From: Flammula alnicola
Taxonomy: Eukaryota > Basidiomycota > Agaricomycetes > Agaricales > Strophariaceae
Direction of reading: 5' to 3'
Length of the DNA: 64,000 nucleotides
NCBI GenBank assembly: GCA_015499995.1
Contig: JADNRV010000069.1
Coordinates: forward strand, 124,001-188,000
The notes beneath the pieces were generated by a model that searched no databases, was not told the origin of the DNA, and saw only the letters and a list, made by a program, of their open reading frames with translations. Positions within the stretch are counted from its first letter, which is position 1. Each line of letters opens with the position of its first letter. Of the stretch, positions 36,075 through 47,355 are shown in pieces. The position numbers and the translations under genes were made by a program.

Positions 36075-36964
36075 TTACATCCGACACTTTGTAGGGCCGT
36101 GAACAAGATAGATTGGGGGAAACCCGCCGAAGCGGCTTTCAGGGCAGCTGAACAGCCCCCGGCTCGGCTGGCCCTAGATCCGTTCTATGGTGACCCCACA
36201 TGTGGATGGGCGGGGTAAAACAGGACTGGAAGTCCGAGGGACAGTACCTCAAGCTCAGTAACAAACTGAAATGTAAAGTACGAGTAACGTAAAATGGGCA
36301 ACAATGCACGGGTGCGTCAAAACTCCAAAAAAACCAACAGGGCAAAATGAGGATGGACTCAGAGGAAAAGCTACCAGCATGTGCAAAAGAAAGCAATTTA
36401 TACGATGTATATTAAAAGGGGAGAGGTGGGCGGGTGAAAAAGGATCCAGCGAGGCGAGAGAACAACTGGCTGCACTGTTCGATGGGGAAAAGGCCGTCTG
36501 GAAGGTCGTGGTGGTTTGTGCGAAGCGCGTCGAGCACTATCACGCCACGACCCTTTTTGCATCGGTGACAAAGACCTCGCTCTTTTTTCGGCCGTCCTTT
36601 CTTGGCCTTCATCGTAACCTCTCTTGCTTGACCTCAATGTCATCCTCTCTCTCAAAGACCTGGAAAGCTTTCTAAATTCTCTCTAATTTAACGAACGATA
36701 GGGCTCCGTGAAGGGCCTTTTAATATGCCTATTTATATTGGCCTTGAAGCTTGAAGCTTGATTGGCTGCAATTCCGTTGTTGAGTTCGAAATGTCGCATT
36801 GCAATCGCCGTTCGACTTGTGAAGGTAATGCTTTCTCCAAGAGTTCGAGGTCACACTTTTCATTTGGGATCGCGTTTCTCGAAGAAATACCGAACGAGGA
36901 AGGCATAAGCAATTGGAGAGGACCTGTAACGAAACGCAATACATTTTCGACGACGTAACTGGTA
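36075..36964. other. Intergenic region between transposon and DNase copy A
   Basis: No gene I can support. Two opposed open frames (123 codons plus 36304-36675; 85 codons minus 36398-36655) overlap and lack motifs. From about 36740 the DNA repeats the 3' flank of DNase copy B. Confidence 0.35.
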
Positions 36965-37933
36965 CTACCCGACTTCATTGGATTTCTGGGAAATCAGAGC
37001 TGGCGTATAGAGTCGGTAGTGCCTGGAGCATTTCCCTTGACACATGCAGCAGGCGTCGAGCAAGCGTGGCCTACCACCCGTCAAAGAAAATTTTAGGAAA
37101 GGATAGCTCGCCAAAGAGTAGAACAGCTGGGACGTACTGAGCTGTACGGTTACTTTGTCCCCGTTGTTCTTTCCCCCTGTTGTATCAATGTGTCAGGATG
37201 CACTTTAGGACATTAAATTCGGGCTTACTGATAAAGCTTCCCCACTTGGCTCCCTCCCCTGTACGAATCGAGGTCAGAGTTCTGAATATTGCTAGAGTGA
37301 CAAGACGACGAGACATACCAAAGTTTTCACGAGCAGGAATACAGCGCGAAGCAGCGTTTGCACCTCCTAAATAATTATATACCATAGGAATTGCATAGCA
37401 TTCAGGCGTCGAACGACTATGCACCTTCAACATTGGTGTTCTTTGGCTGTTCGTCGCAGGTAAACTCTATAGGCAGTGTTTTTCAGATCCATGTTTTTAA
37501 TGCGATAGGGACACTGAAACCACCTACTACTCGTCGGATTCTTTGACCAGCCTTTATTCAAGCCTGTGGGAGTCTTGGTAGCGCTGCAGCGATTGACCGA
37601 TCTGCAGTACGACTTTGAACGATTGCCGATGTTTCGATCGATCGTCACGGTGAAGCTCGATTTTTGGTGGCCTGTTTATTTTCATGACAATCAGTTCTTG
37701 AGTGCAAACAAGGTGGAGGAAAGTACACGTACATTGGATATAGAAACACCAATTCGAGCAGACGTTCGGATAGCTGTGGAATATTCGAGTAAGCGCCGAC
37801 TTAGCGACTGTAAAGAAAGGTATACGCACTCTGAGCAGTCGATATTGTAGACAGGAATAGCATTGACAGGAGATCGCGTCGCCCAGGTTGTGGAAATGCA
37901 GAGAATGACAATGGAAACAAGCTTGAAGAACAT
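36965..37933 (-). CDS. Secreted NucA/NucB-type deoxyribonuclease, copy A
   Basis: Signal peptide MFFKLVSIVILCISTTWA at the start (37933). Spliced exons read NIDCSDYPNVCSNWCFYIQC, SSFTVTIDRNIGNRSKSYC, then GLNKGWSKNPTSK, FTCDEQPKNTNVEGGANAAS, RCIPARENFGEGAKWGSFI and NNGDKVTVQLSTS, ending in a Cys-rich tail (LLDACCMCQGKCSRHY) with TAG at 36965-36967. The Cys-Asp-Glu ... Glu-Gly-Gly-Ala-Asn-Ala ... Glu-Asn motif series is that of the NucA/NucB domain, metal-dependent extracellular DNases; the paired Cys fit a secreted protein. About 215 residues over seven exons with introns of roughly 50-90 nt, each with GT-AG ends in frame. It points away from an NLR fragment at 38984. A role in attacking foreign DNA or scavenging nucleotides is inference. 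Confidence 0.78.
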
Positions 37934-38262
37934 ATTTGAGGCTTTCTGAGATGTAGGAATGGGGACGTAGCTCTCTCCTTGAAGCTGGGGGTGAACTCAT
38001 TGTTAATGGGTCTTATACACCTCTACCAGTGTAGTCTGCACAGGAGATTAGCCAATGATCATCATTGTGTCCGTGATCATCATAACGAACAGTGACGGTC
38101 AGCATCGAAAATAACTCAAACCAGGAGTCAACACCGGTTTTAAGCATGCGCAACATTCAGAGGTGAGATAAGATATAAGCAATGAAGTTCATAAGCATAG
38201 AAGCGAGAATCAAAGACGGCAAAGCCCGAAGTCAAAGCATCCTATATATATCCCAGTCATGT

Positions 38263-38425
38263 CATCAGCAAACCCTGATTTTTGTCACGCAAAATCGCCT
38301 CTGTGACATTCTGTGGAAGCCAGCACTGCACAGCATGTCATTGTCACAGAGCCATAGGGTTCTTCCGATTAGAGCAGCCCACAAAATCCCACAGAATCCC
38401 ACAGCGCAATCAGGGTTTGCTGATG
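38263..38425. mobile_element. 163-bp MITE-like element with 17-bp inverted ends
   Basis: Perfect terminal inverted repeats CATCAGCAAACCCTGAT (38263-38279) and ATCAGGGTTTGCTGATG (38409-38425). The interior also has short complementary stretches (TCTGTGACA / TGTCACAGA type) and can fold back. The equivalent place in duplication copy B (about 41440-41500) lacks it. No coding capacity. Confidence 0.75.
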
Positions 38426-38983
38426 GTGTGTATGCTGTGCGTGTCCTGCTGTGTCTTGGCTTTACCAGGCTCCCAATGTCACTGTAACTAAAGTCCTTGC
38501 TCAGCACTCAGCGCCGCCGGATAGAATGAGGCCAGGGGAAAATGAGTACCACCCCCCGTTGTTCAATGATCAAAATGCTGCTAGAATGGTGCTTTAAACT
38601 TTTAGCGTTTTCCGAAGACATTGAAAACGGGGGAAAGGTGATTTTTCCCCTATTTTCGGCGATTTTCGGTTCACATGTCTCAATATTCACCTATACGAAG
38701 TCCTTTCAGGTTCAACGGGCAAACAGTGAGGAAAACGATAAGATCTTCAAACCTCTGCTGACGATCTTATCTTTTACTCTGTTCATACCAATCAATAAAG
38801 GTCCCCTTTCCAATTGGAATATCGATTTGAGCGACTCGTTTTTGTGATCCTGGTCAATCAGAACAACGGCGGCCTCGTCAATCGAAGCACAACTTCTGCA
38901 TAGACCATCTCCGAGTCCCTCCCTCGCGCGGTGCACCCGAACGCGGAAGTTGTTAGCCATCTGACGGGGACACGAACCATTTC

Positions 38984-39195
38984 ATGCTTCGCAACGCGAA
39001 AAACATAGGTGTTACCGGTGGGACGTTCACAATGCAGGGAGAATTCCACACCCCATAACCAAATTGTGGGTTCGAATGCTAACTTTGATGGGCGCGATGG
39101 TGCGTCTACAACTTACTACGCATCGCGGGCATCACCTCAATCTATACACGACGGGGCTAAGACTCCTGCAGGCGAAAATCTCTCCGGGAGCATTG
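38984..39195 (+). pseudogene. Truncated 5' end of an NLR gene (duplication remnant)
   Basis: Matches the first exon and intron of the NLR at 42000: MLRNAKNIGVTGGTFTMQGE and so on. One extra C in CACACCCC breaks the frame, the intron acceptor CGACAG of the intact gene is CGACGG here, and the gene ends near 39195 where the DNase copy B 3' flank begins. No NACHT domain follows. Clearly a by-product of the tandem duplication. Confidence 0.82.
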
Positions 39196-39418
39196 ATAGG
39201 GCTCGGTGAAGGCCCCTTTAGCTGTAATTCCGTTGTTGTGTTCGAAACGTCGCAATGTAATCGCCGTTTGAATTGTGAAGCTAATGCTTTCTCGGTGTTT
39301 GAGGTCACACTTTTCATTTGGGATCGCGTTTCTCGAAGAAACACCGAACGAGGAAGGCATAAGCAATTGGAGAGGACCTGTAACGAAAAACAACACATTT
39401 TCGACGACGTAACTGGTA

Positions 39419-40419
39419 CTACCCGACTTCATTGGATTTCTGGGAAATCAGAGCTGGCGTATAGAGTCGGTAGTGCCTGGAGCAACTCCCTTGACACATG
39501 CAGCAGGCGTCGAGCAAGTCGTACCTACAACCCATCCAAGAAAAGTTTAGGAAATGATAGGTCCCTAAGGAGCAGAACAACCAGGACGTACTGAGCTTTA
39601 CGGTTACTTTGTCCCCGTTGTTCATTCCCTCTGGTGTATCAATGTGTCAGGATGCATACACTTTAGGACATTAAAGTTGGGCCTACTGATAAAGTTTCCC
39701 CACTTGGCTCCCTCCCCTGCATGAATCGAGGTCAGAGTTCTGGATATTGCTAGAGTGACAAGACGTACCAGAGTTTTCACCAGCAGGCATACAGCGCGTA
39801 GCAGCGTTTGCGCCTCCTAAAATAATCATATACCATTGTATAGTATTCAGGCGTCGAACGACTATGCACCTTCAACATTGGTATTCTTCGGCTGCTCGTC
39901 GCAGCTCAACCCTGTAGGTAATGTTTTTTAGATCTATGTTTTGAATGCGATAGGGACATTGAAACCACCTACCAGTCGTCGGATTCTTAGACCAGCCTTT
40001 ATTCAACCCTGTGGGGGTGTTGGTAGCGCTGCAGCGATTGACCGATGCGCAGTACGACTTTGAACGATTGCCAATGTTTCGATCGACGGTCACGGTGAAG
40101 CTCGAGTTTGGGTGGCCTGTTTATTTTCACGACAATCAGTTCTTGAGTGGAGACAAGCTCGAGGAAAGTACACGTACATTGGGTATAGAAACACCAATTC
40201 AAGCAGACGTTCGGATAGCTGTGGAAGATTCGAGTGAGCGCCGACTTAGCGACGGTAAAGAATGTATACGCACGCCGAGCAGTCGATATTGTAGATAGGA
40301 AGAGCAGCCGCCTCCTGTTGCGCGAGGGAATCTGCGACAGAATCGACAGAAACAGCAGCCGGAGTCGCCCAGGTTGTGGAAACGGAGAGAATGACAATGG
40401 AAAGAAGCTTGAAGAACAT
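39419..40419 (-). CDS. Secreted NucA/NucB-type deoxyribonuclease, copy B
   Basis: Close paralogue of copy A, starting with signal peptide MFFKLLSIVILSVSTTWA (40419). It has a longer pro-segment (TPAAVSVDSVADSLAQQE) than copy A. Core motifs after splicing: NIDCSAYPNVCLNWCFYTQC, TVDRNIGNRSKSYCASVNRC, SCDEQPKNTNVEGGANAATR, CMPAGENSGEGAKWGNFIKG, MNNGDKVTVKLSTS. TAG at 39419-39421 after ALISQKSNEVG. Intron positions equal those of copy A. It lies head-to-head with the intact NLR (start 42000), about 1.58 kb apart, the arrangement also preserved in copy A. Catalytic-type Asp-Glu and Glu-Asn positions are kept, so it looks functional. Confidence 0.8.
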
Positions 40420-41999
40420 ATTTGATGCTTTTGAGATATAGGAATGGGGATGTAGCTCTCTCCTTGCAGTGGGTTGAAGCTGGGGGTGAACTCATTGTTA
40501 GTGGGTCTTATATACCTCGGTGCGACGTGAAATAATACCATTGGCCATCTCGGTTTACGAGAAAAGAATTCCCAGTGAGTCATTTGGAGGCTAGTGCCTT
40601 GATATCCACAAGCTTCGCGCTAGTGTTAATAAACGCAGACCCCCCTTCCTTCAGCGCTTCTCCTCGTTGAACTAGGCAAACCGGAGCGGGCGTTGAGCCA
40701 ATTCTTTCGTACATCTTTTGCCACCTGAGTTCCTTTACGCAATTCGTCGACCTTCCAGAGCAGAGCTCAGGCTCGGACGTAAGTAAGCGTCATGTGAAGG
40801 GGCCAGGAGTTCTTTAATTAACACACCATCAGTGACTTCCAGTTGCATCTACTAGCATAGTCTGCACAGGAAACTAGCCAATGATCATAAATGGGTCCGT
40901 GCTCATCGTAACGAAGAGTGGCGGTCAGCGTCGAAAATAGCTCAAATCAGGAGTTAGGACTGACCCAATGGTCACTTGGTCTATCATTTATGCAACCTAT
41001 GATGGCGATAAAATGGCGAGGCGGATTGGACATAGAAGTATTTCAAAGAGGATGGATCACACTAGGAAGGCGACAGAGAATATGATCTCGAGCCTCGAGG
41101 TGCTTGAAGTTGTACGGAAATAGACAAGACCTGCAGCTGGAGAGAACGTTCGAGAAAAGGTGGCGGCAAGAGTTCGAATACTGGTATTTTGTCGGGAGCG
41201 TAGTTGACTCTTGATCAAAGATAGACTGAAGACCAGCAATAGAACGTAAAGGAAGCATTAAGTACTTGAAGTCGACTCGAGTCGCCTGACACTGAGAGAT
41301 GTTAGGGGCCACGTTAAAGTCGCCAATTTGAAGCATGCGCAACGTTCAGAGGGTGAGATAAGATATAAGCAATGAAGTTCATAACCGTAGAAGCGGGAAT
41401 TAAAGATGGCAAAGCCTGAAGTCAAAGAGCTCGCGAGGCGGCACTGAGGTGAACCGCCAGTCACGTGTATATTCAACCGCGTGCGTGCCGCGGCCCGCCT
41501 GTTGACTTTCTCAAGCTCCCAATGTTACTGCAAGTCTTTGTCCTTGCTCAGCGCTGAGCGCTCGCCCGGTACAACGAGGCCAGGGAAAAGGCTGCTAGAA
41601 TGGTGCTTGTAGCGTTTCCACAAGACATTGAAAACGAGGAAAAGGTGATTTTTACCCCAGTTTCCGTTTACATGTCTCAAGATTCACCGATATAAAGTCC
41701 TTTCAGGATTAACGGGAAAACAGCAAGGAAAACTCTGATGCAAAGATAAGATCTTCAAACCTCTGCCAACGATCTTATCTTTTACTGTGTTTATACGAAT
41801 CAAGAAAGGTTCCCTTTCCAATTGCAATATCGATTTGAGCGATGTTGCCACGTTTTTGTGATCCCTGTCAATCAGAACAAGGGCCGCAGCCTCGTCAATC
41901 GAAGCACAAACTCTGCATAGACCGTCTCTCTCCCTCGCGCGGTGCACCCGAATGCAGAAAATTTTAGCCATTTCCATCTGACGGGGATACGAACCAAAC
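40420..41999. other. Shared divergent region between DNase copy B and the NLR
   Basis: It should hold both promoters. Two stretches absent from copy A lie here (about 40525-40850 and 40960-41330). The second has a minus open frame (41043-41342; ILQIGDF-like start, LRSIAGLQSIFDQESTT) that I cannot identify and may be part of an inserted sequence. A GCTCAGCGCTGAGCGC palindromic stretch lies near 41547-41563. Confidence 0.45.
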
Positions 42000-44556
42000 A
42001 TGTTTCCCAACGCGAAAGGCATGGTTGTTACCGGTGGGACGTTCACCATGCAGGGAGAATTCCACACCCATAACTACATTGTGGGTTCGAATGCTAATGA
42101 TGGGCGCGATGGTGCGTCTACAACTTAATACGCATCGCGGGCACCACCTCAATCCATACACGACAGGGCTCAGACTGCTGCAGGAGAAAATCTCTCCTGG
42201 AGCATTTCACAACTCCGATGAGCGATACGATCCACCGAAATGTCATCCTCGCACGCGCCAGGCCATCCTCAAGAAGATCATGGAGTGGGTGAAGGATCCC
42301 GACAAACTTGCCCAGTTTCTGTGGTTGTATGGTCCAGCTGGTACCGGGAAGTCGGCGATCGCTCAGACTATTGCGGAGATGTGCTACGAGGCAGGACTTC
42401 TAGCGGCCGCATTCTTTTTCTCTCGTACGGCGCCGGGTCGCAATAACAAGACGCATCTCATAACGACTCTGGTGTACCAACTCATACTATGTATCCCGGA
42501 GATGCGCGAACGAGTTGGCAAGGTGCTCGAATACAACCCCGTACTCCTCTCTATGTCTCTCAAGGCGCAAATTCAAGCCCTTCTTGTCAAACCTCTCAAT
42601 GAAGTGCAAGTCAGTGACGAGGAAAAGTATCAACAAATTCTCAAGACTCGGCCCAGATTTATTATCATCGATGGTCTGGACGAGTGTAGCGACGCCCAAT
42701 CCCAGACGTACATTCTAGATGTCCTTTCAGAAGCCACGGAACAGCTCTCCATCCCATTTTTCTTTCTTATTGCCAGCCGACCTGAGCAGCAAATCCGTGA
42801 TTCCTTCAACGAAGACCTTCTAGCCTCTTTGACGACCACCATAGTTTTAAATGACACGTATCAGCCCGACGCCGATATCCGCATCTTCCTCGAATCGAAA
42901 TTCCAGGACATCAAGCGAAAGCACCCTTCAAGGGCTCGCTTCCCAGTGCCGTGGCCGTCTGAGCGTGACATCCAACGCCTCGTCGAGAAATCTTCTGGGC
43001 AGTTTATCTATATTTCTACTGTCATGAAGTATCTCGAGTCGCGCCGGCACCTACCCACCGAACGCTTGCAGATCGTCTTTGGGTTGACAAAACCTGGGAG
43101 CGATACCCCGTTTGCCGAGCTAGATGCTTTATACCATCACATCTTTTCTTCAGTCGGCGACATCGATAAAATAATCGAACTATTTTGCGTTCTCCTCCTC
43201 GCTCCCAGGAGTACAGTCAAGAAGACGGCAACTCTGATAGGGGACTTCCTCTTCTACAAACCGGGAGAAATCGACATCATCCTGAGCGATCTACACTCTA
43301 TTATTGCTGTACCGCCCCCTGACGATACCAAAAGCGAGCTTCGAATTTCGCATGCCTCGTTAGGTGACTTTCTTCTGGATCGATCGCGTTCGGGGCAATT
43401 CTTCGTCGATGCTGGACTTGGTCACACGAAGATTACCACCCTTCTCATTAAACATATCGATAGTGGCGGTATGTTCTTTAATATTATGATGTTTAAAATA
43501 CACTCACCGAACAAATCAAGGAAACATCAGAGACCTCAGCACGGCTTTACATGAGCATAGCCTCAAGTCGCATCCGACCACAGAGCTTCTAGATGTCCTG
43601 TACGAGTTTGACGTGGCAACCTTCCTTAACTGGTTGTCCCAAGAAATGACGCCCCAGCGTGCCAACATGCCGAAAATGTCTTGGTCAAAAGTCCCACTCG
43701 AAAATCGCTGGCCAAACATTCCAGTGTTCCTATTCTGGCTCCAAAAACATGTAGGCTCTCCCACATTTTGTATACGTTGTTGATTCTGATGCGCATTTAT
43801 AGCGCCATCCAGATCCCCAAAAAGATTTATTCCAGCATTATCTGGACGGGTTCGACAATTGGCTTCACACTCAGCTCGCACTGTATCCACAAGAATTGGG
43901 CACGACTCGCTTGCTCACGGGCGTAACCTTTACTGCCTTTAAGAGTTTTCACAGCGAGATATTTGATATCATCAATAATGGCACCAACTGGGATCCCACT
44001 GACGTTCCCATCATGAAAAGGATTGACCCCATCCATTTCTTCGATATATATTATGGCACGGAACACTCGAAATACTATTACACCGCCATCTCTGAATTTT
44101 TAATGGACTCGGCTCGTGCTGGACCATACTACGTCGACGGAGGAAAATTTGCTGCTTTCGCGAAGCTCTTGTTAGAATTCATTCTTGCGCAGTAAGCTTT
44201 ATATTTATGACATCCGAGCTCGATATCAACATAGTGTCAACAGGGATCTCAACGACAAAAAGAGATGGCAAAACCATCCCAACGTCGCGTTGGACATCCT
44301 ACCTTTGGCCCTGTTAAAGGCATCAAAGACATCGGAACTAGCGGCGTTCCTCAGCGATCACACACTAACATGTTCCGATCCTGAATATTCCCTTTACAAA
44401 GAAATAAATACCACAGGTGATGCGATTAAGGCCTATCTCAGGGTATGTAGTTTTTCGACTTCTGTTCTTCTGCTTCAGACATTGATTTGAACGTTGGTTT
44501 GACAGGAATATGCCCAGTCGCGCGAGAACCTGGATCTTGCATCCAACGACAGTTGA
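42000..44556 (+). CDS. NACHT NTPase, fungal NLR-like protein
   Basis: Predicted nucleotide-binding signalling protein of the STAND class; such fungal NLRs are thought to act in non-self recognition. Start ATG 42000 (MFPNAKGMVVTGGTFTMQGE). A 55-nt intron (42112-42166) removes an in-frame TAA and joins to GLRLLQEKISPGAFHNSDER YDPPKCHPRTR. NACHT motifs: Walker A GPAGTGKSAIAQTIAE, Walker B RPRFIIIDGLDECSD, sensor-like FFFLIASRPEQQIRDSF, then winged-helix region FIYISTVMKYLESRRHLP. Further introns: 43469-43520, 43751-43802, 44192-44243, 44443-44505. The C-terminal part (DLSTALHEHSLKSHPTTELL, FQHYLDGFDNWLHTQLAL, YAQSRENLDLASNDS end) has no WD40, ankyrin or TPR repeats I can see. The short F-x-N-A...GG-T-F head recurs in the other NLR copies. 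Frame intact throughout. Confidence 0.9.
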
Positions 44557-45384
44557 ATAGACTAAAAAACTGCGAGAACGCTTTGTACTAGTACATGCTT
44601 TCCCGGCTTACGCATTGTCACCTATTGAAAACACCAAATATCAAACAAACGGGCAAGAAGGATGATAGTTATTTATCGAGATTCCTCCTACAAGTACGTA
44701 GTCAGAAGTTTCATGCGATGCTTAGCCAAATGAGATTTTTCGAGAGACACTTGAACGTTGAACTGCAGTCTGTGTCACTGTGAAATCGTGATTACCTCCT
44801 TTGTATCAACTTTGCATCTGGCATTTATATCATTTGATGTGATCTTTCATCGAGATACTGACTTCGTCGACACGTAGATGGAATAGAAATGCCGAGCATA
44901 TAAATGGAATTTTGATATGATTTTGTAGTCATTTCAAAATTCCGGATACCAAATACGAAGAGGTTTTTGGATACCCGCCTTCCCCGAATCCCACTGATAG
45001 AGCCCGAGTCACCTTTCGTCGAAAAAAAATATATCGATGTCCTTTAGCCGACATGCGTACATTATTCACCCATTCTCTATCCAGAAAACAAGGAGTTTCG
45101 TAATTTTTTTTGTCCGAAAACAATGACTGCTGGCGCATCAGGAGCTTCCCAAGCCCAGACGGCATTCAGGGCAAAAAAAGGGTCCATGTGACGATCTATC
45201 ACGGCGCTAAAAATATGGATGTCACTGATGTCCGTTGCCTTCCTCCTTCTCACAGTCACTAGTCACTACGTAGTCAATGTCAGCATTACTCTAAGCTCCA
45301 CCTGGTATCCACACACTCGTTCCAAACCCCTTTCTCTACAACAAACTTTCTTCCGTACTGCCCAAAAAAAATCCAGAAGCCAAA
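44557..45384. other. Intergenic region downstream of the NLR
   Basis: No gene recognised; open frames up to about 80 codons on both strands without motifs. The last ~100 bases form the promoter/leader of the secreted protein. Confidence 0.35.
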
Positions 45385-47355
45385 ATGCTTTGGTCGCTCC
45401 TCACTACCTTCGTTCTCGCCGGAATTCATGGGGCAACGTCGGCGACGGCAGGCCCCTCTAGCTGTGTCGCTTTCGACATCAATTGGAATTTGCTGGCATT
45501 CGGATTCAACGGCAAGGACTACAACGCTGGAACCCAAGATACGTGGACCGCCTCTTCAGGTATGTTCCGTCTACTTCCGCCAATGGGTAGCAATTGACGG
45601 GAATGCGAAGGCTTGACCGAAATTACGACGCAGGGACGTCCGTAAGTTGGTTCTTTGCCTCTGTCGGGAGATGCTTACTGACTGCTACGTAGGCCATTCA
45701 ACTCGGTCAATACAACGTGCTACCTTTCTCAGGTAAGCTGTTCTGTTTTGCTCTCTCTTTACCTTCGTGGGGGCCAATGGTAGCCCCTCGGAACCAATCT
45801 TGGACAATGCCATCGCCGGCGTTTTCGACGAGGCGGTCGAGTACAACGTTGTAAAACCGTGGGACGCCAACCGAAGACGCGGTGTTGCTCAGTTTACTTG
45901 AGGGGCTTTGAATTCCTTGTCATGCATTCATAAACCCCTGTTCCTGTTCCTTGCATGACAGCACCCATGCATACCTTACGAATCCCACTTCCACCCAACC
46001 ACAATTGCGTTACTAATGGCTGGGCCCACAGTTTACGAACGCAATCTACGTTCTCAACGCCGACACTGCCAACCCATCGTCAATATACATTTATGATGCC
46101 ACCGCCAAGTCATGGACAACTCAGAGCGTTGTCGCTGGCAAGTTTGACCCTACCAACTTTGCTACCATCCTGGACCATGACACGAACGTTTTCTGTGCGT
46201 GTTTCACGATTATATAGCCCTCATTTCGCTTGGAGCTGATTGATGTTTTGACTGTTCAGATGCCTACTCGAATGGCGAGATCTTCTCACTCGACATGGCC
46301 CTCCTCAAAGCTGCCAATTCGACGGCCATCCCATGGAATGATGTCCAGTCGCCTGATTTGTCCACTGGCACAACGGGCACGATTACTCCTGGTCTGTAAC
46401 ATATACTTGGTCTTCTTCAACAATTTGACGGGCTGACGAGACCCATCCTCTTTTGCTAGGTGCAAACACTGCCGGATACCAACCTGTTATTGCGTTAGCC
46501 CAGAACCATGTGCATTTCCTTGGTGTTCCTGGCCTGCCTGCTGGAAGTGTGAAGATCTTCGTTATCCACTGTATGTGTTTTCTCTGCCATTCCTTATGAC
46601 ATGCTAAGAAATAATTCGTTGGCAGTCTCGTTCATGCAACCTGCCCCTCAGTCATACGGCAACTTCCCGACGACCCACGGCAAAACAGCCTCGTTCTTCC
46701 TTGATGCAGGAGTGGGTTTCGTTTTTTTATTTATTGTTGAAATTGTTGAATGTTTTCCTAATTGACCCCTCTCGCAGGTGCAGCAAGAGTTTGCGTTCAT
46801 CCCAGATGACGGCAGTGCGACCTACGTCATTAATGTCGAGGTTTGTATCCTTTCCATGAATAGTCTTCTATTGGCTATATCACTAACTCGAACTGTCGTA
46901 GAGCAACACAACGAAGACTCTGACAGGCCCACCTCAGCAAGACCCCTTCGCGTCTTACTATGCTTCGACAAGCGCCCTCGTGCAGCTGACTACCTCTGGA
47001 CAAGTTGCATTCTTGGCATATAACCCTAACACTACCACCAGTGGTCAGTAGACCTCGTATTCTCTTGTCCTTTCGTTTCGTGCAACTCATGATTTAAATA
47101 TTAGGCGGTACATGGGCAACGATCTCGAAGCTTCCAACTGCGTCTGCCTCTTCATCCTCGGCTTCAGGGAAGTCTGGCACTGGCACTGGGTCAGCCGGTG
47201 GACCAGTTGCGACTGGATCAACACCTAAAGATACTGGTGGAAACAGCACAACGAAGAACTCTGCGGGTGTATCCGGTGTGAGGATGGACGGACGAAGTCT
47301 GATGGGCGCGGTTTTGGCTGTTGTGCTGGCCGCTGCAGGTGTTATGGCGCTGTGA
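45385..47355 (+). CDS. Secreted, probably GPI-anchored protein of unknown function
   Basis: Signal peptide MLWSLLTTFVLAGIHGATS, then SCVAFDINWNLLAFGFNGKD. Around nine exons follow: an 8-nt microexon (45634-45641), AIQLGQYNVLPFS, IYVLNADTANPSSIYIYDAT, LDHDTNVFYAYSNGEIFSLD, AGYQPVIALAQNHVHFLGVP, QSYGNFPTTHGKTASFFLDA, VQQEFAFIPDDGSATYVINV and YYASTSALVQLTTSGQVAFL. A Ser/Thr/Gly-rich stalk and a hydrophobic end (MGAVLAVVLAAAGVMAL) suggest GPI anchoring to the cell wall or plasma membrane. The repeated strand-rich blocks could form a beta-propeller. A stretch reading PSEPILDNAIAGVFDEAVEY (45784-45850) is coding-like but one base out of frame with the previous exon at a C run (45784-45787), so exon 3 is uncertain. 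Confidence 0.75.

Larger units (their letters stand above)
36740..42200. repeat. Large tandem duplication of a DNase/NLR-head module
   Basis: Copy A (about 36740-39195) and copy B (about 39195-42200) share, in order: the DNase 3' flank (AATTCCGTTGTTG at about 36770/39226), the DNase gene, the shared flank with AGCATGCGCAAC (about 38150/41331) and the NLR 5' end with GTTACCGGTGGGACGTTCAC (about 39012/42028). The offset grows from about 2.45 kb to about 3.0-3.2 kb because copy B holds extra DNA near 40525-40850 and 40960-41330, while copy A has a MITE at 38263-38425. The junction near 39195 joins a cut NLR head to the DNase 3' flank. Confidence 0.88.

Noticed and set aside
36304..36675. 123-codon plus frame as a gene
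   Set aside because: Overlaps equally long minus frames and shows no motif or homology I recognise.
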